In this document: positions 23,797-33,538 of the stretch, piece after piece
Numbering within the stretch: the first letter of the stretch is position 1
How the letters are laid out: each line of letters starts with the position of its first letter
NCBI GenBank assembly: GCA_937889535.1
Contig: CALBZW010000020.1
Location: 1 to 51,740 of the forward strand
Direction: 5' to 3'
Length of the DNA: 51,740 nucleotides
DNA from: an uncultured Candidatus Saccharibacteria bacterium
GTDB taxonomy: Bacteria; Patescibacteriota; Saccharimonadia; Saccharimonadales; Saccharimonadaceae
Position numbers and translations under genes: made by a program
The notes under the pieces: model-generated
What the model was told of the DNA's origin: nothing
Databases searched by the model: none
Seen by the model: the letters and a program-made list of their open reading frames with translations, nothing else

Positions 23797-24430
23797 AAAA
23801 ATCCTTATTTACTTTAAGCGACATATAACAAAATAATAGGGAAATCGCCATTATGCCATACCAGGCTTTAAAGCTATCTTGGGTTTGGCTTACAAAAGAC
23901 ATAATGATTGAAGCGTTCTGCGGCTGATTGTTGAGCTGTAATGTAGCTTCATAACTGTCGGCCATGGTTGTAAAGAAGGTGATCCCCTGTGCTGTACCCG
24001 AGATGTAAATCGTAAGAGTATAGGTTTCACCCATGTTTACTGGATAATCTATATAAATAAATGTATTATCGATAACTCCGCCAATGTTGTATGCGAAATT
24101 AGCCACTCGGCCAGAAGCATCTCTAACATCAACGTGCAACTCACCGCCCTGAATGTAATTGCTGAAATTAGCATAATACAAACCGAAGCGAGAATAGTTA
24201 TCATCAGCAGTAAAGGTTTGTACTAAGCGATCCTCTGGAGTGACCGCGTCCAGAGGCTTCATATCTTCTACTAATGACGTTACCGAAACTTCTTTAGTAC
24301 CAGGGCGTAAAAAACAGTACGCTGTCATAGCTGCACTGAAGATACACAGTATAAGGCAAATCACAATCTGAGGAGTGAGATTCTTTTTCCAGTTCCCACC
24401 TTCCTTTAAACTCTTAGCCTTGGTAGGCAT
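23786..24430 (-). CDS. Two-span membrane protein with an extracytoplasmic domain
   Basis: A 214-residue protein with a hydrophobic segment near residues 20-45, an outside domain of about 125 residues predicted rich in beta strands, and a second segment near the C-terminus (WYGIMAISLLFCYMSL). No family recognised. The ATG at 24430 overlaps the rmlB end by 17 bases and is preferred over an in-frame TTG at 24451. It overlaps the DUF2142 gene by 11 bases and is probably its partner in glycan assembly. Confidence 0.65.
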   Translation of the reverse strand: MPTKAKSLKEGGNWKKNLTPQIVICLILCIFSAAMTAYCFLRPGTKEVSVTSLVEDMKPLDAVTPEDRLVQTFTADDNYSRFGLYYANFSNYIQGGELHVDVRDASGRVANFAYNIGGVIDNTFIYIDYPVNMGETYTLTIYISGTAQGITFFTTMADSYEATLQLNNQPQNASIIMSFVSQTQDSFKAWYGIMAISLLFCYMSLKVNKDFYDK

Positions 24431-25418
24431 TCCGATATTCTCCGCTTTCAATATTGCGTACCCAATCTTGGTTTTCTAGATACCAATCAATCGTCGCTTT
24501 AATCCCCTCATCAAAATTGTACTTGCGGGTCCAGCCAAGTTCGGTCTCAGCCTTGGTCGGGTCCATCGCATAGCGTAAATCGTGACCTGGGCGATCAGTA
24601 ACAAATTCGATCAAACTTTCAGGTTTATCGATAGCCTTCAGAATTGTCTTTACAATCGTAAGATTGTCGCGCTCAGAGCGACCGCCAAGATTATAAACTT
24701 CGCCTTCTTTACCTTCGCGAACAATCAAATCGACGCCAGTATTATGATCATAGACATGAATCCAATCGCGCACATTCTTCCCCTCGCCATAGACTGGGAC
24801 TTTTTGGTCTTTCATAGCTGCCGCAATAGTATGCGGAATCAGTTTTTCCGGGAATTGATAAGGGCCGTAGTTATTCGAGCAACGGCTAATCGTAGCAGGC
24901 AACTTAAATGTCCGCATATACGCGAGAACAAGCAAGTCCGCTCCACCCTTAGATGCGGAATACGGGCTAGACGTATGTAACGGCGTCTTCTCAGTAAATA
25001 ATAAGTCCGGGCGATCAAGCGGCAAATCACCATAAACTTCGTCCGTGGAGACTTGGTGATAACGTTTCACGCCGTGCTTAAGGGCGGCATCCATCAAGAC
25101 CTGAGTGCCCATAACATTAGTTTTGACAAAAATCCCAGGGTTCTTAATGGAATTATCGACGTGGCTTTCGGCGGCAAAGTTAATCACATAATCAGGTTTT
25201 TCTGTGGCAAATAACTGATCGACGCCCTCACGGTCTGTAATGTCTAATTTTACAAAACGAAAATTATCTTTGCCGAGTACCGGTTCGAGATTATGATAAT
25301 TTCCAGCATAAGTTAGACTATCAATGCAGATAAACTCATCTTCAGGATACTTATTCACGACATAATGTAAATAATTGCTACCGATAAACCCACAGCCGCC
25401 AGTTACAATAAATTTCAT
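24414..25418 (-). CDS. rmlB: dTDP-glucose 4,6-dehydratase
   Basis: A 334-residue enzyme: NAD-binding GGCGFIGS, NFAAESHVDNS, STDEVYGDL (catalytic Asp-Glu), YSASKGGAD and RCSNNYGPYQFPEKLIP. It converts dTDP-glucose to the 4-keto-6-deoxy intermediate, step two of dTDP-L-rhamnose synthesis. AAGGAG lies before the ATG. It is the last of four adjacent rml genes, with a 4-base overlap with rmlD. Confidence 0.97.
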   Translation of the reverse strand: MKFIVTGGCGFIGSNYLHYVVNKYPEDEFICIDSLTYAGNYHNLEPVLGKDNFRFVKLDITDREGVDQLFATEKPDYVINFAAESHVDNSIKNPGIFVKTNVMGTQVLMDAALKHGVKRYHQVSTDEVYGDLPLDRPDLLFTEKTPLHTSSPYSASKGGADLLVLAYMRTFKLPATISRCSNNYGPYQFPEKLIPHTIAAAMKDQKVPVYGEGKNVRDWIHVYDHNTGVDLIVREGKEGEVYNLGGRSERDNLTIVKTILKAIDKPESLIEFVTDRPGHDLRYAMDPTKAETELGWTRKYNFDEGIKATIDWYLENQDWVRNIESGEYRNAYQG

Positions 25419-26293
25419 AATTCTCCTTCCTTTTTTAGTTCGTCGATGTAGCGTTTCGTTGCGTCTTGCCAGCTTGGTAGTCCTGTGAAACCGTTGCGCT
25501 CAATACTGTCTTTGCTCAACTTAGAATAATGCGGGCGTTTCGCCTGTGGGCGTCCGGCAAGCTCGATGTATTCTTCGGTGGTGGCTTTCTTAACTTTCGT
25601 GTCGACTCCGGCATCACGGTAAATTTCTTCGGCAAATTCAGCCCAAGAACAAAAACCTTCGTTTGTGGCGTGATAGGTTCCATAATTGTCGCCCTCAGCC
25701 AAGTCCACTAAGAACCTCGCAAGATCGACGGTGTAAGTCGGGGAGCCAATCTGGTCATCTACTACCGTCACCTCGTCACGGCCTTGCGCTACTTTTAACA
25801 TAGTTTTAACGAAGTTTTTGCCGTTTAGACCAAAAACCCAGGCGGTGCGCACGATGAAGTGCTTCGGGTATTGTTGCACAGCCAGCTCCCCTTCGCGTTT
25901 CGTCTGGCCATAGATGCTCTGCGGAGCGGTCTCGTCATCAACATCGTATGGCTCAGGATTCTCGCCATCAAAGACATAGTCCGTAGAAATGTAGATAATC
26001 TTTGCGCCAACTTTCTCGGCGGCTTGCGTAAGATTTTCCGTACCGTCGACGTTCACTTTACGGCAGGCTTTGGCATCGTTCTCGGCGCCGTCGACATTCG
26101 TATAAGCGGCACAATGAAAAATCACGTCAGGATGAAAGTTTTCCACATAGTTTTTCACAGCTTCAGTGTCGGTAATATCTAGCTCACTGGAGCGTGGGGT
26201 CGCAATATCGTTCTCGGAGACACCGCGCTTCAATAGCTCACGCTTCACGTCGTATCCTAGTTGACCGCCAGCGCCGGTAATTAAGTATTTCAT
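25415..26293 (-). CDS. rmlD: dTDP-4-dehydrorhamnose reductase
   Basis: A 292-residue protein with GAGGQLGYDV, HCAAYTNVDGAE, STDYVFDG and catalytic YGQTKREGE. It performs the last, NAD(P)H-dependent step to dTDP-L-rhamnose. It overlaps rmlC and rmlB by four bases on each side (ATGA), which indicates coupled translation. Confidence 0.96.
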   Translation of the reverse strand: MKYLITGAGGQLGYDVKRELLKRGVSENDIATPRSSELDITDTEAVKNYVENFHPDVIFHCAAYTNVDGAENDAKACRKVNVDGTENLTQAAEKVGAKIIYISTDYVFDGENPEPYDVDDETAPQSIYGQTKREGELAVQQYPKHFIVRTAWVFGLNGKNFVKTMLKVAQGRDEVTVVDDQIGSPTYTVDLARFLVDLAEGDNYGTYHATNEGFCSWAEFAEEIYRDAGVDTKVKKATTEEYIELAGRPQAKRPHYSKLSKDSIERNGFTGLPSWQDATKRYIDELKKEGEL

Positions 26294-26853
26294 GCCTGCT
26301 CCTTATCATATTTGGCGAAGCTCATGCGATCGCTATCCTTGGAGGAGAGTTCAGGTTTTTCAATATCATATTTATCAAAAATATCCTGCCAATCAATCCC
26401 GACCGTCGGGTCGTTCCAAGCGATGCCGCCTTCTTGGTCTGGGGCATAAACATTATCAACGAAATATTGGAAAACCGTATTATCTTCCAAGCTGATAAAA
26501 CCATGAGCGAAACCGCGCGGAACATAGAGTTGACGACCGTTCTCAGGAGTTAATAAAACTGTAATCCATTTGCCGTAACTCGGCGAACTCTTACGCAAAT
26601 CAACAACAGCATCAATCACTGCCCCCTGTACAGCCTCAACAACCTTTGCCTGGGCATAGTCGCCCTTTTGGAAATGCATACCGCGCAAAACACCTTTCGC
26701 GGATTTACTCCGACTAACTTGCTTGAGACCTTGGAATCCTAACTCGCGATATTCTTCATCAATGTATGGTGCCGAGAAATAGCCACGCGCGTCACCAAAC
26801 CGAGCCGGTTCAAGAATATAACAATCTTTTAGCTCCGTATCAATCTTCTTCAT
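26290..26853 (-). CDS. rmlC: dTDP-4-dehydrorhamnose 3,5-epimerase
   Basis: A 187-residue cupin-type epimerase. GYFSAPY, KGVLRGMHFQ with the catalytic His, and YVPRGFAHGF are all present. It epimerises C3 and C5 of the 4-keto sugar. It overlaps rmlA and rmlD by four bases. Confidence 0.96.
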   Translation of the reverse strand: MKKIDTELKDCYILEPARFGDARGYFSAPYIDEEYRELGFQGLKQVSRSKSAKGVLRGMHFQKGDYAQAKVVEAVQGAVIDAVVDLRKSSPSYGKWITVLLTPENGRQLYVPRGFAHGFISLEDNTVFQYFVDNVYAPDQEGGIAWNDPTVGIDWQDIFDKYDIEKPELSSKDSDRMSFAKYDKEQA

Positions 26854-27728
26854 TTCGTAGCCTCCAGAGTTTTCTTGAGAAAGGCCCCATAGCTATTCTT
26901 TTTTAATAATTCGGCGCGCTCAGCAAGCTGCTCACGCGTAATCCATCCTTGATCAAAGGCGATTTGCTCAGGACAAGCAATCACGCGACTCTGGTTTGTC
27001 TCAATCGCACGGATAAGGACGGCGGCATCCATCTCACTATCAAAGGTGCCAGTATCAAACCAACTAAAGCCACTACCAAGGAGTTCGCCCTTTAGCTTCC
27101 CTTCCTGCAAATACATATCGTTTAGCGAGGTAATCTCCAGCTCGCCGCGGGCAGACGGCTGAACTTGTTTGGCTTTTTCGGCAACTCCGGCTGGATAAAA
27201 GTATAGACCAGTGATAGCAAAATCCGATTTCGGATGCTCTGGTTTCTCCTCAACGCTAACGATATTTTTCTCGACATCAATCTCCATAATGCCAAAACGT
27301 TCCGGGTCGTGGACACGGAAACCGAAATTCGTCGCATAGCCAGCTTCGGCGTTTTTGCGGGCGTTCATCAGAAGTTTAGTCAGACCATTGCCATAGAAGA
27401 TATTGTCGCCCAAGACCATAGCACAGGCTTCGTCGCCGATAAAATCCTCGCCAAGAATAAAAGCTTGCGCGAGACCGTCGGGAGAGGGCTGAATAACATA
27501 ATCCAGCTGCACACCGAACCGTGAACCATCGCCAAGCAATTTCTTGAACCCAGACTGATCAACTTCGGTGGTAATAATCAAAATCTCGCGGATTTCCGCC
27601 AGCATTAAAGTTGTCAGCGGATAAAAAATCATCGGCTTGTCGTAAATCGGCATTAGCTGCTTACTAATACCCTCGGTAATCGGATAGAGACGAGTGCCGG
27701 AACCACCCGCTAAAATAATACCTTTCAT
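26850..27728 (-). CDS. rmlA: Glucose-1-phosphate thymidylyltransferase
   Basis: A 292-residue nucleotidyltransferase: GGSGTRLYPIT near the start, PMIFYPL, YVIQPSPDGLAQAF, LGDNIFYG and EEKPEHPKS. It makes dTDP-glucose from glucose-1-phosphate and dTTP, the first step to rhamnose. GGGAG precedes the ATG and only 18 bases separate it from the RgpF-like gene upstream, so the gene is probably transcribed from the promoter at 29345. Confidence 0.97.
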   Translation of the reverse strand: MKGIILAGGSGTRLYPITEGISKQLMPIYDKPMIFYPLTTLMLAEIREILIITTEVDQSGFKKLLGDGSRFGVQLDYVIQPSPDGLAQAFILGEDFIGDEACAMVLGDNIFYGNGLTKLLMNARKNAEAGYATNFGFRVHDPERFGIMEIDVEKNIVSVEEKPEHPKSDFAITGLYFYPAGVAEKAKQVQPSARGELEITSLNDMYLQEGKLKGELLGSGFSWFDTGTFDSEMDAAVLIRAIETNQSRVIACPEQIAFDQGWITREQLAERAELLKKNSYGAFLKKTLEATK

Positions 27729-27746
27729 AAATAACTCCCTCGTTGA

Positions 27747-29336
27747 CTACTTTATCTTGTAAATTAGCGTTTTGTAGCCTTTTATACTATATATTTTATC
27801 ACAATATATCTGGAATGGGTCGCTTCTTACGACAAGACCACGCTCCGAATTGGCTGGTACTAAGCCCTCAGACTGTAGGACATGTACATACCTTTGCTCT
27901 TCCTTGCTCGCTACCACCAACGCCAAAACCGACTCAAAAATCATTTGACGCTTTAGGTTCGCAACGAACTGTTTAATTTCTTCATCCGATGCCGATTCTA
28001 ACGGTTGCACTAGAATGAAATCGAAATAGATGGGCAGTTTTATCTGGTTGACAAATTTAAAATTACATAAATCCTTTGTGTAAAAACTTTTGATTTTAAG
28101 ATCTTCGCTCCAATTATTATTCAGAAAAACCGTTTGTGGATCATAGAGCTCCAAAGAGGCTAAATTGTGAATGCTAATATCACCTATTAGAAGAACCTTG
28201 GATTCATTCGTTAACGGTAGTTCAAGGTCAAAACGTCTAATAAACAAAGCGTCTAGATCGACCATTCTTAGGTCGCACTTTGTAGGAGTATCAATAATTT
28301 GGACCTCATCGACGGTAATATCTGGATCGGTCTGCGCCCGTAGTTCATTATATTTTTGTTGAAGTTGGCGATAAGATCGATTCATGCGGTCAATCTTATA
28401 AAAGTATGGTGCTGTACGATTGCTAATATAACGGTCGGTAATATAGAGAGCTGGCCTCAGCAATACTTTGCCAACTTTTTTTACTAGACGTCTCAAAAAT
28501 GAGTCTCGAAAATAGAAATCCGGAGTTTCACTACGTTTCTCTCGTACTGATCGATCGATCGTATCCATATCAAATCCTCTTCGCATCAAATCATCCTCAA
28601 TATACTCAACTGGGTAATTTGTATTTTTCCGTATAACCCGCCGCCAATCTGCTACTCCACTTTGATCACGTATATCACCTAGGAAAAACTTGACCTTGAG
28701 GAATGGAAAGTGTCGGTCCTCAATTGCCGCCATTACGTCTCGATATGGGTGATCATTTATGTCAGTGTAGTCTATATATGAACTAAATTTAAAGCCCGCT
28801 TTGCTTAATAGATAGGTAAAGCGATCCTCATATGTGGCGCAAACATCGCAATAGTTTGCCTCGGGCTTAATATGGTTGAAGAAATCATAGAAGACATCTG
28901 ATTGAATAACGGGCTGTTTTAGTACCATGAAATAACTCTGCAAATGAATGTGATTTCTACATACTAGAGACAACCCCCAAAAGTCACTATCCTGCGCATC
29001 CATCACTTGGAATAGTTCAGATAAATCAAAAAGTGGTCCATAGCACGAATCATTAGCAAGGATTAGTTCATCATAGGATTCAATTTCCTTGCGGCCAATT
29101 TTCCGTATCAATTCTTGCCACGATCCGAAATCATATTTGCCGTGTTTTTTGCAATAGATTGCTTTACAGTAGGGTTTAATTTTTGCTTTTTCGCTATCGT
29201 CTGCTTCAAAGTCCCCCCAATAATAAACATCAGCGATCTGTGAAAGCGATTTTAGATAGTAAATTACATAATCTGCAATCTGTGAGTGCGCATCGAACCC
29301 AGCAAAAAGGCAAAGTCGTTTCTTCTTTTCTCCCAT
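27747..29336 (-). CDS. Rhamnan synthesis protein F-like (RgpF)
   Basis: A 529-residue protein. The N-terminal 280 residues fit RgpF/PF05045: LCLFAGFDAHSQIADYV, ILANDSCYGPL and DFWGLSL. These proteins build rhamnose-glucose polysaccharides in streptococci. The C-terminal 230 residues are unlike classic RgpF and contain a predicted coiled segment and a methyltransferase-like stretch, too weak to name. It is first in the rml operon, with a leaderless promoter, which links dTDP-rhamnose synthesis to its use. Confidence 0.8.
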   Translation of the reverse strand: MGEKKKRLCLFAGFDAHSQIADYVIYYLKSLSQIADVYYWGDFEADDSEKAKIKPYCKAIYCKKHGKYDFGSWQELIRKIGRKEIESYDELILANDSCYGPLFDLSELFQVMDAQDSDFWGLSLVCRNHIHLQSYFMVLKQPVIQSDVFYDFFNHIKPEANYCDVCATYEDRFTYLLSKAGFKFSSYIDYTDINDHPYRDVMAAIEDRHFPFLKVKFFLGDIRDQSGVADWRRVIRKNTNYPVEYIEDDLMRRGFDMDTIDRSVREKRSETPDFYFRDSFLRRLVKKVGKVLLRPALYITDRYISNRTAPYFYKIDRMNRSYRQLQQKYNELRAQTDPDITVDEVQIIDTPTKCDLRMVDLDALFIRRFDLELPLTNESKVLLIGDISIHNLASLELYDPQTVFLNNNWSEDLKIKSFYTKDLCNFKFVNQIKLPIYFDFILVQPLESASDEEIKQFVANLKRQMIFESVLALVVASKEEQRYVHVLQSEGLVPANSERGLVVRSDPFQIYCDKIYSIKGYKTLIYKIK

Positions 29337-29344
29337 ATTGTTGT

Positions 29345-29353
29345 ATTATAACA
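29345..29353 (-). promoter_or_regulatory. Leaderless promoter of the rhamnose operon
   Basis: Extended -10 TGTTATAAT on the minus strand, eight bases before ATG 29336. It probably serves the nine genes down to 20238. Confidence 0.65.
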
Positions 29354-29376
29354 TACTGCGGAAGAAAATCCGAGGG

Positions 29377-31323
29377 TTAGTCATCGCGTAGACCACAATC
29401 AAAATGTCGCAACGTGAAATTTTGATTGTAATAAGGATCACCATGACGATAGATTGCTGGCCACTTATTACGCAGTCTTTCTGCTTCTTGCTCCATACGT
29501 AAGCGTTTCGCATCGCTTTTGTCTATGCCACGGCTTTTGCTCTCATAATGATAAAATTTTGCGTGTGGCGTATAAACAATCAAATCTCCAAGCGCACGAA
29601 TCTTTAAGCAAAAATCAACATCATTGAATGTGACCGCAAAGTTCTCATCAAAACCGCCAACCTTTTCATAGGTTGATTTTTTAACCATGAGACAGGCAGC
29701 AGTAACCGCGGAATAATTTTCGACACAGTTTGCGCGATTACCGTAACTAAATTCCGGTCGCATGCGATAGAAAACATGGCCAGCGCTACCACCGAATCCG
29801 ATAATTACGCCAGCATGCTGAAGTTTGTTATCAGGGAAAAGCAGCTGTGCGCCAACTGCGCCAACCTGTTCACGCTCAAGAATTGCGACCATTTCTTTAA
29901 CGGAATCACCGTCAATCATCTCAACGTCATTATTTAGCAGTAACAAAATATCGCCGCTAGCGTTTTGTACGCCATAGTTATTGATAGCCGAATAGTTATA
30001 TTCTCCTTTAAAATTAATTATTTTGACATTTTTATTCTGCTTCAATTCCTCGTAGTAAGTAAAAGTTTCTGGTTCGGCAGAATTATTTTCTATGATAATG
30101 AATTCGAGATTTTGATATGACCCGTTTTTGATGGATTCAACCGCCTGCTTGAGGTCTAGGGCGTGGTCTTTATTAGGTATAATTACGCTTACAAGTGGCG
30201 TTCGTTTAAGATCATATTTGGTTCGATAAGTTCCCCATACATCCGTATACTCAATCGCTGCGATATCGACCTTACAGCGTTTAAAATGAGCTTCTAGAGC
30301 ACGCCTTCCAGCATCAAAAGCATAGAGCTTATTATTAGGGTCCTGAGCAGTTGAGTTTTCGGCGGCGCGCCAGTGATATAAGACTCTCGGGATATGGTAG
30401 ATAGTTGACGACGTATACAGAGCATCTCTAATTTTCTGAGTCTCTTGTTTTTGCAGTTTTTTATCTAATTTTAGAGCCATCTCAGTAAGTCGTAGGTATA
30501 TATCATAATCTTGGGCACCGTCATAGTCAGACCCCTCATATGAACCATCGTCGTTTTTTATGCCTTCGAGTAGCTCTTTCTCGCATACAAAGAAATGATT
30601 AATGTAATTACAGCTTTCCAATAAATACGGGTTGAAATCTGGCTTCATGACATAATAAGCTTCTGGATCATCCTTGTACTTCACGACATCTTCATCGGAG
30701 TAGATAATTCTTATATTCCGATCGCAGTTCAGGACCTTAGCGTACTGATAAAGAGCGTCCGGCTCAACAAAATCATCATGATCGCAAAGAGCAATATGGG
30801 TGATATCGGGATCTTGTATAGCAAGCTGAATGGCTTGGTTTGTATTACCGGCAATACCGTCATTTTGCCCTAAGATTCGATAAATGATTCGCGGGTCTTT
30901 TTTTGCCTCAGCTTGCATTTGGTCAGTTAACGTAGTCTTTCCATTCTCTACTGGTGAAGCGTCAACCATAAATAGTTTAAGCTTAGTATAGGTTTGCGCC
31001 TTGAAGCTGTCTAGCAAGTCTCGTAAGTATTCAGGCTTCGTTTTGTAAAGTGGGATTACGACGCCAAAGCATGGGCAATATTTAAATTGCGTCTCGCGTT
31101 GTTGTTTTAATTCTTCTGCGGTTGGTCGAACTGTACGCAGATATTCTTGGTATTGGCGGCGCTGATTGGCGTACTGATATTGTAGACGCGATTTGAAGCG
31201 AGTAATGAATCCTCTCCAGCCATTTTTTTTATAAATCTCTATAGCCCTAGTGAAATTACGAGGATGAACTAACCCGAATACAAAACTAATTTTATCTTTA
31301 AGAGAATGGAAAAATTTTTTCAT
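29377..31323 (-). CDS. Double-domain glycosyltransferase family 2
   Basis: A 648-residue protein with two GT2 parts. The first has FGVVIPLYKTKPEYLRDLL and CDHDDF with YSDEDVV; the second has VSVIIPNKDHALDLKQAV, NSAEPETF, LLLNNDVEMI and the GAVGAQLLFPD...HAGVIIG motif of rhamnosyltransferase-like GT2s. Tandem enzymes of this kind extend rhamnose-containing chains in the cytoplasm. The ATG at 31323 is chosen one base past the upstream stop. It is the third gene of the operon 34104-29377. Confidence 0.88.
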   Translation of the reverse strand: MKKFFHSLKDKISFVFGLVHPRNFTRAIEIYKKNGWRGFITRFKSRLQYQYANQRRQYQEYLRTVRPTAEELKQQRETQFKYCPCFGVVIPLYKTKPEYLRDLLDSFKAQTYTKLKLFMVDASPVENGKTTLTDQMQAEAKKDPRIIYRILGQNDGIAGNTNQAIQLAIQDPDITHIALCDHDDFVEPDALYQYAKVLNCDRNIRIIYSDEDVVKYKDDPEAYYVMKPDFNPYLLESCNYINHFFVCEKELLEGIKNDDGSYEGSDYDGAQDYDIYLRLTEMALKLDKKLQKQETQKIRDALYTSSTIYHIPRVLYHWRAAENSTAQDPNNKLYAFDAGRRALEAHFKRCKVDIAAIEYTDVWGTYRTKYDLKRTPLVSVIIPNKDHALDLKQAVESIKNGSYQNLEFIIIENNSAEPETFTYYEELKQNKNVKIINFKGEYNYSAINNYGVQNASGDILLLLNNDVEMIDGDSVKEMVAILEREQVGAVGAQLLFPDNKLQHAGVIIGFGGSAGHVFYRMRPEFSYGNRANCVENYSAVTAACLMVKKSTYEKVGGFDENFAVTFNDVDFCLKIRALGDLIVYTPHAKFYHYESKSRGIDKSDAKRLRMEQEAERLRNKWPAIYRHGDPYYNQNFTLRHFDCGLRDD

Positions 31324-31324
31324 A

Positions 31325-33538
31325 TTAATCACTAAGTTTAATAAGTTCCCATCTTTGAGCGGCGGTACTATTGCTAGCATATTGTTGAACATTAGCGCCG
31401 TCAAAATTACCGCCGCTATATATATCAAGCGCTAATCCAGACTTGAATGAAGTAACAGTAAAACTACCGTCGTTATTATCCTTAATATACCATCTCTGCG
31501 CTAAAGTGCTATTTGATTCAAAGACTTGTATGTTAGCTTCGTTTGAGATACTGCCGGAATCAACGTCGAGCGATAGGTTAGAGGTTACGTTGATAATCAT
31601 ATATGCATCGTTTGTTTTGTCATAGGTAAGACGCCATTTCTGAGCATCAGTCTGATTACGTGTGAAAATTTGTACATTCGTACCATTTCTCGCATTTGCA
31701 ACCCCGCCATTCACATCCAAAGCTCGCTGCGAGCTAGTACCAGCAACTATCTCATATACTCCATTCTCGACTGGCTGATTATTAGCAGCAGAAGTAAAAC
31801 GCCATGTTTGAGCCTTTGTTTGATTCGACTCATAAAGTTGCACATTCGCACCATTATAGTTACCACCATTCTCAATATCTAGGACGCGACCAGATTTCGC
31901 TGATATAATTACATAGCCATTACCCTGCGGCAAAATATACCATTTTTGCGCTGAGGTACCATTTTGGCGATACATTTGGACGTTGGACATATTGCCGGTA
32001 CCTCCATTTAGAACGTCAAGCGAAAATTCTCGGTTTGGATTGATGATTGTATATGTTCCATCCTGGGCATTATACTTAACTTGCCATTTTTGAGCAGCAG
32101 TACCATTATTTTCATATACTTGGACATTACTGCCATTGCCAAGTACGCTGAGTCCATTAGTAATATCGAGTCGGAGATTGTCATTTGTTCCAGCGGCGAT
32201 ATCATAAATACCGTCTGCAATTGTAGCGTCTGGGATAAGATACCATCGTTGAGCTGGAGTTTCATTACTAGAATAGACCTGAACATTGGCGCCACTAGCC
32301 GTACTTCCGGAATCAACATCAATTGCGGCTATTTTGGAACATGCCGACAAAAGCGTCCTTGACCCATCACTGTTCGTAACGATATGCCAACGCTGTGCGC
32401 AAGTTTCATTTCTATCATAAATATGGATATTGGAGCCATCGTGAGTTGATTGGCTATCTAGATCCAGTGCTTTGCCACTTGCTATATTAATAAATGTGTA
32501 GCTATGATCGTCAGCATGATATTGCGTCTTCCAACGTTGAGTTGTCTGACCAGCATTACGGCTACGCATCGCAACATTGGAGCTATTAGTAGTGCCATCA
32601 GCCGTCAAAACAGTGTTGTATGTCAGTCCAGAAGCTATAACATATTCGCCGTCTGGTATAACTTGATATGTAGCAACTGGAATATCCAACTGAGTACTAC
32701 CAAACCAATCCGTAAAATAAAGGTAGAAATTACGGTTACCGTAAGCACCGCAAACGTCGCCCGTACCATAACCAGCGTTCAAAGCGGAGGCGTTTGGCTG
32801 ATATGGCGTATAGCGATAGAGGGCAGAGGTGGCGCGGTTTTCGATATAGACATTCGTACCGCCGCAACCAGGATTAGGATTGTACTGGACATAAACCGTT
32901 TTATAGGCGGGATAATTAGACCAGCCACCATTTAAAACTTCACGAAACATACTAGCAGCATTGCGAACCTGATTTTTGAAGCCATAATATTTGGTGCTAC
33001 AAGCGGCAGTGTCGGGACAACCAAAACCGGTAGCGGCTCGATACTGAACCTGGTTTGGGTAGGTATCCGTAATTAAGCCTTGCTCTTTCTGGAGTAATAC
33101 GAGAAGAACCTGAGGGTTGATCTTATAATCTTGGGCGGCCTGATGAATGATTTCAGCGGCTGTTTGGCCAGAGCCAATTACCTCGCCGTCACCGAAACGT
33201 TCTTCGGAAAGACAGATGAAGTGACCGTTCTCAAAATGCCAACTATTATTCGGATAAGCAGCCTTTAGGCGCAGGTATTTATTATAATCGTAATCGTTGC
33301 AAGGATTCTTAGACGTGAGAAAATTTTGAATGTCGCCAACCGACATGGAGTTATAATTTGACATTACGGCATCACTAATAATGTTGCCAGCACTAAATCC
33401 GGCGGTTGAGGCGGCAGAGGTCTTTTGCATACCACGCATTGCGAAAAAACCAAAACTCGCCATCATACAGAAAACGAAAACAGTAAAAACCGTAAGACGA
33501 TACTTTTTTAATGCTTTATAATCTAATTTCAAACTCAT
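31325..33538 (-). CDS. Muramidase-like protein with nine QxW (ricin) lectin repeats
   Basis: A 737-residue exported protein: basic start, hydrophobic segment about 15-37, then a catalytic-type domain (about 50-285) with NPQVLLVLLQKEQGLI, which carries a candidate catalytic Glu, and several cysteines that could pair. The rest (about 290-737) is nine repeats each ending in Q-[RKT]-W, equal to three ricin-type beta-trefoils. Such domains bind sugars. It probably cleaves or binds cell-wall glycan of self or host. The ATG overlaps the upstream stop (ATGA). In an episymbiont, host attachment is a reasonable inference. Confidence 0.8.
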   Translation of the reverse strand: MSLKLDYKALKKYRLTVFTVFVFCMMASFGFFAMRGMQKTSAASTAGFSAGNIISDAVMSNYNSMSVGDIQNFLTSKNPCNDYDYNKYLRLKAAYPNNSWHFENGHFICLSEERFGDGEVIGSGQTAAEIIHQAAQDYKINPQVLLVLLQKEQGLITDTYPNQVQYRAATGFGCPDTAACSTKYYGFKNQVRNAASMFREVLNGGWSNYPAYKTVYVQYNPNPGCGGTNVYIENRATSALYRYTPYQPNASALNAGYGTGDVCGAYGNRNFYLYFTDWFGSTQLDIPVATYQVIPDGEYVIASGLTYNTVLTADGTTNSSNVAMRSRNAGQTTQRWKTQYHADDHSYTFINIASGKALDLDSQSTHDGSNIHIYDRNETCAQRWHIVTNSDGSRTLLSACSKIAAIDVDSGSTASGANVQVYSSNETPAQRWYLIPDATIADGIYDIAAGTNDNLRLDITNGLSVLGNGSNVQVYENNGTAAQKWQVKYNAQDGTYTIINPNREFSLDVLNGGTGNMSNVQMYRQNGTSAQKWYILPQGNGYVIISAKSGRVLDIENGGNYNGANVQLYESNQTKAQTWRFTSAANNQPVENGVYEIVAGTSSQRALDVNGGVANARNGTNVQIFTRNQTDAQKWRLTYDKTNDAYMIINVTSNLSLDVDSGSISNEANIQVFESNSTLAQRWYIKDNNDGSFTVTSFKSGLALDIYSGGNFDGANVQQYASNSTAAQRWELIKLSD

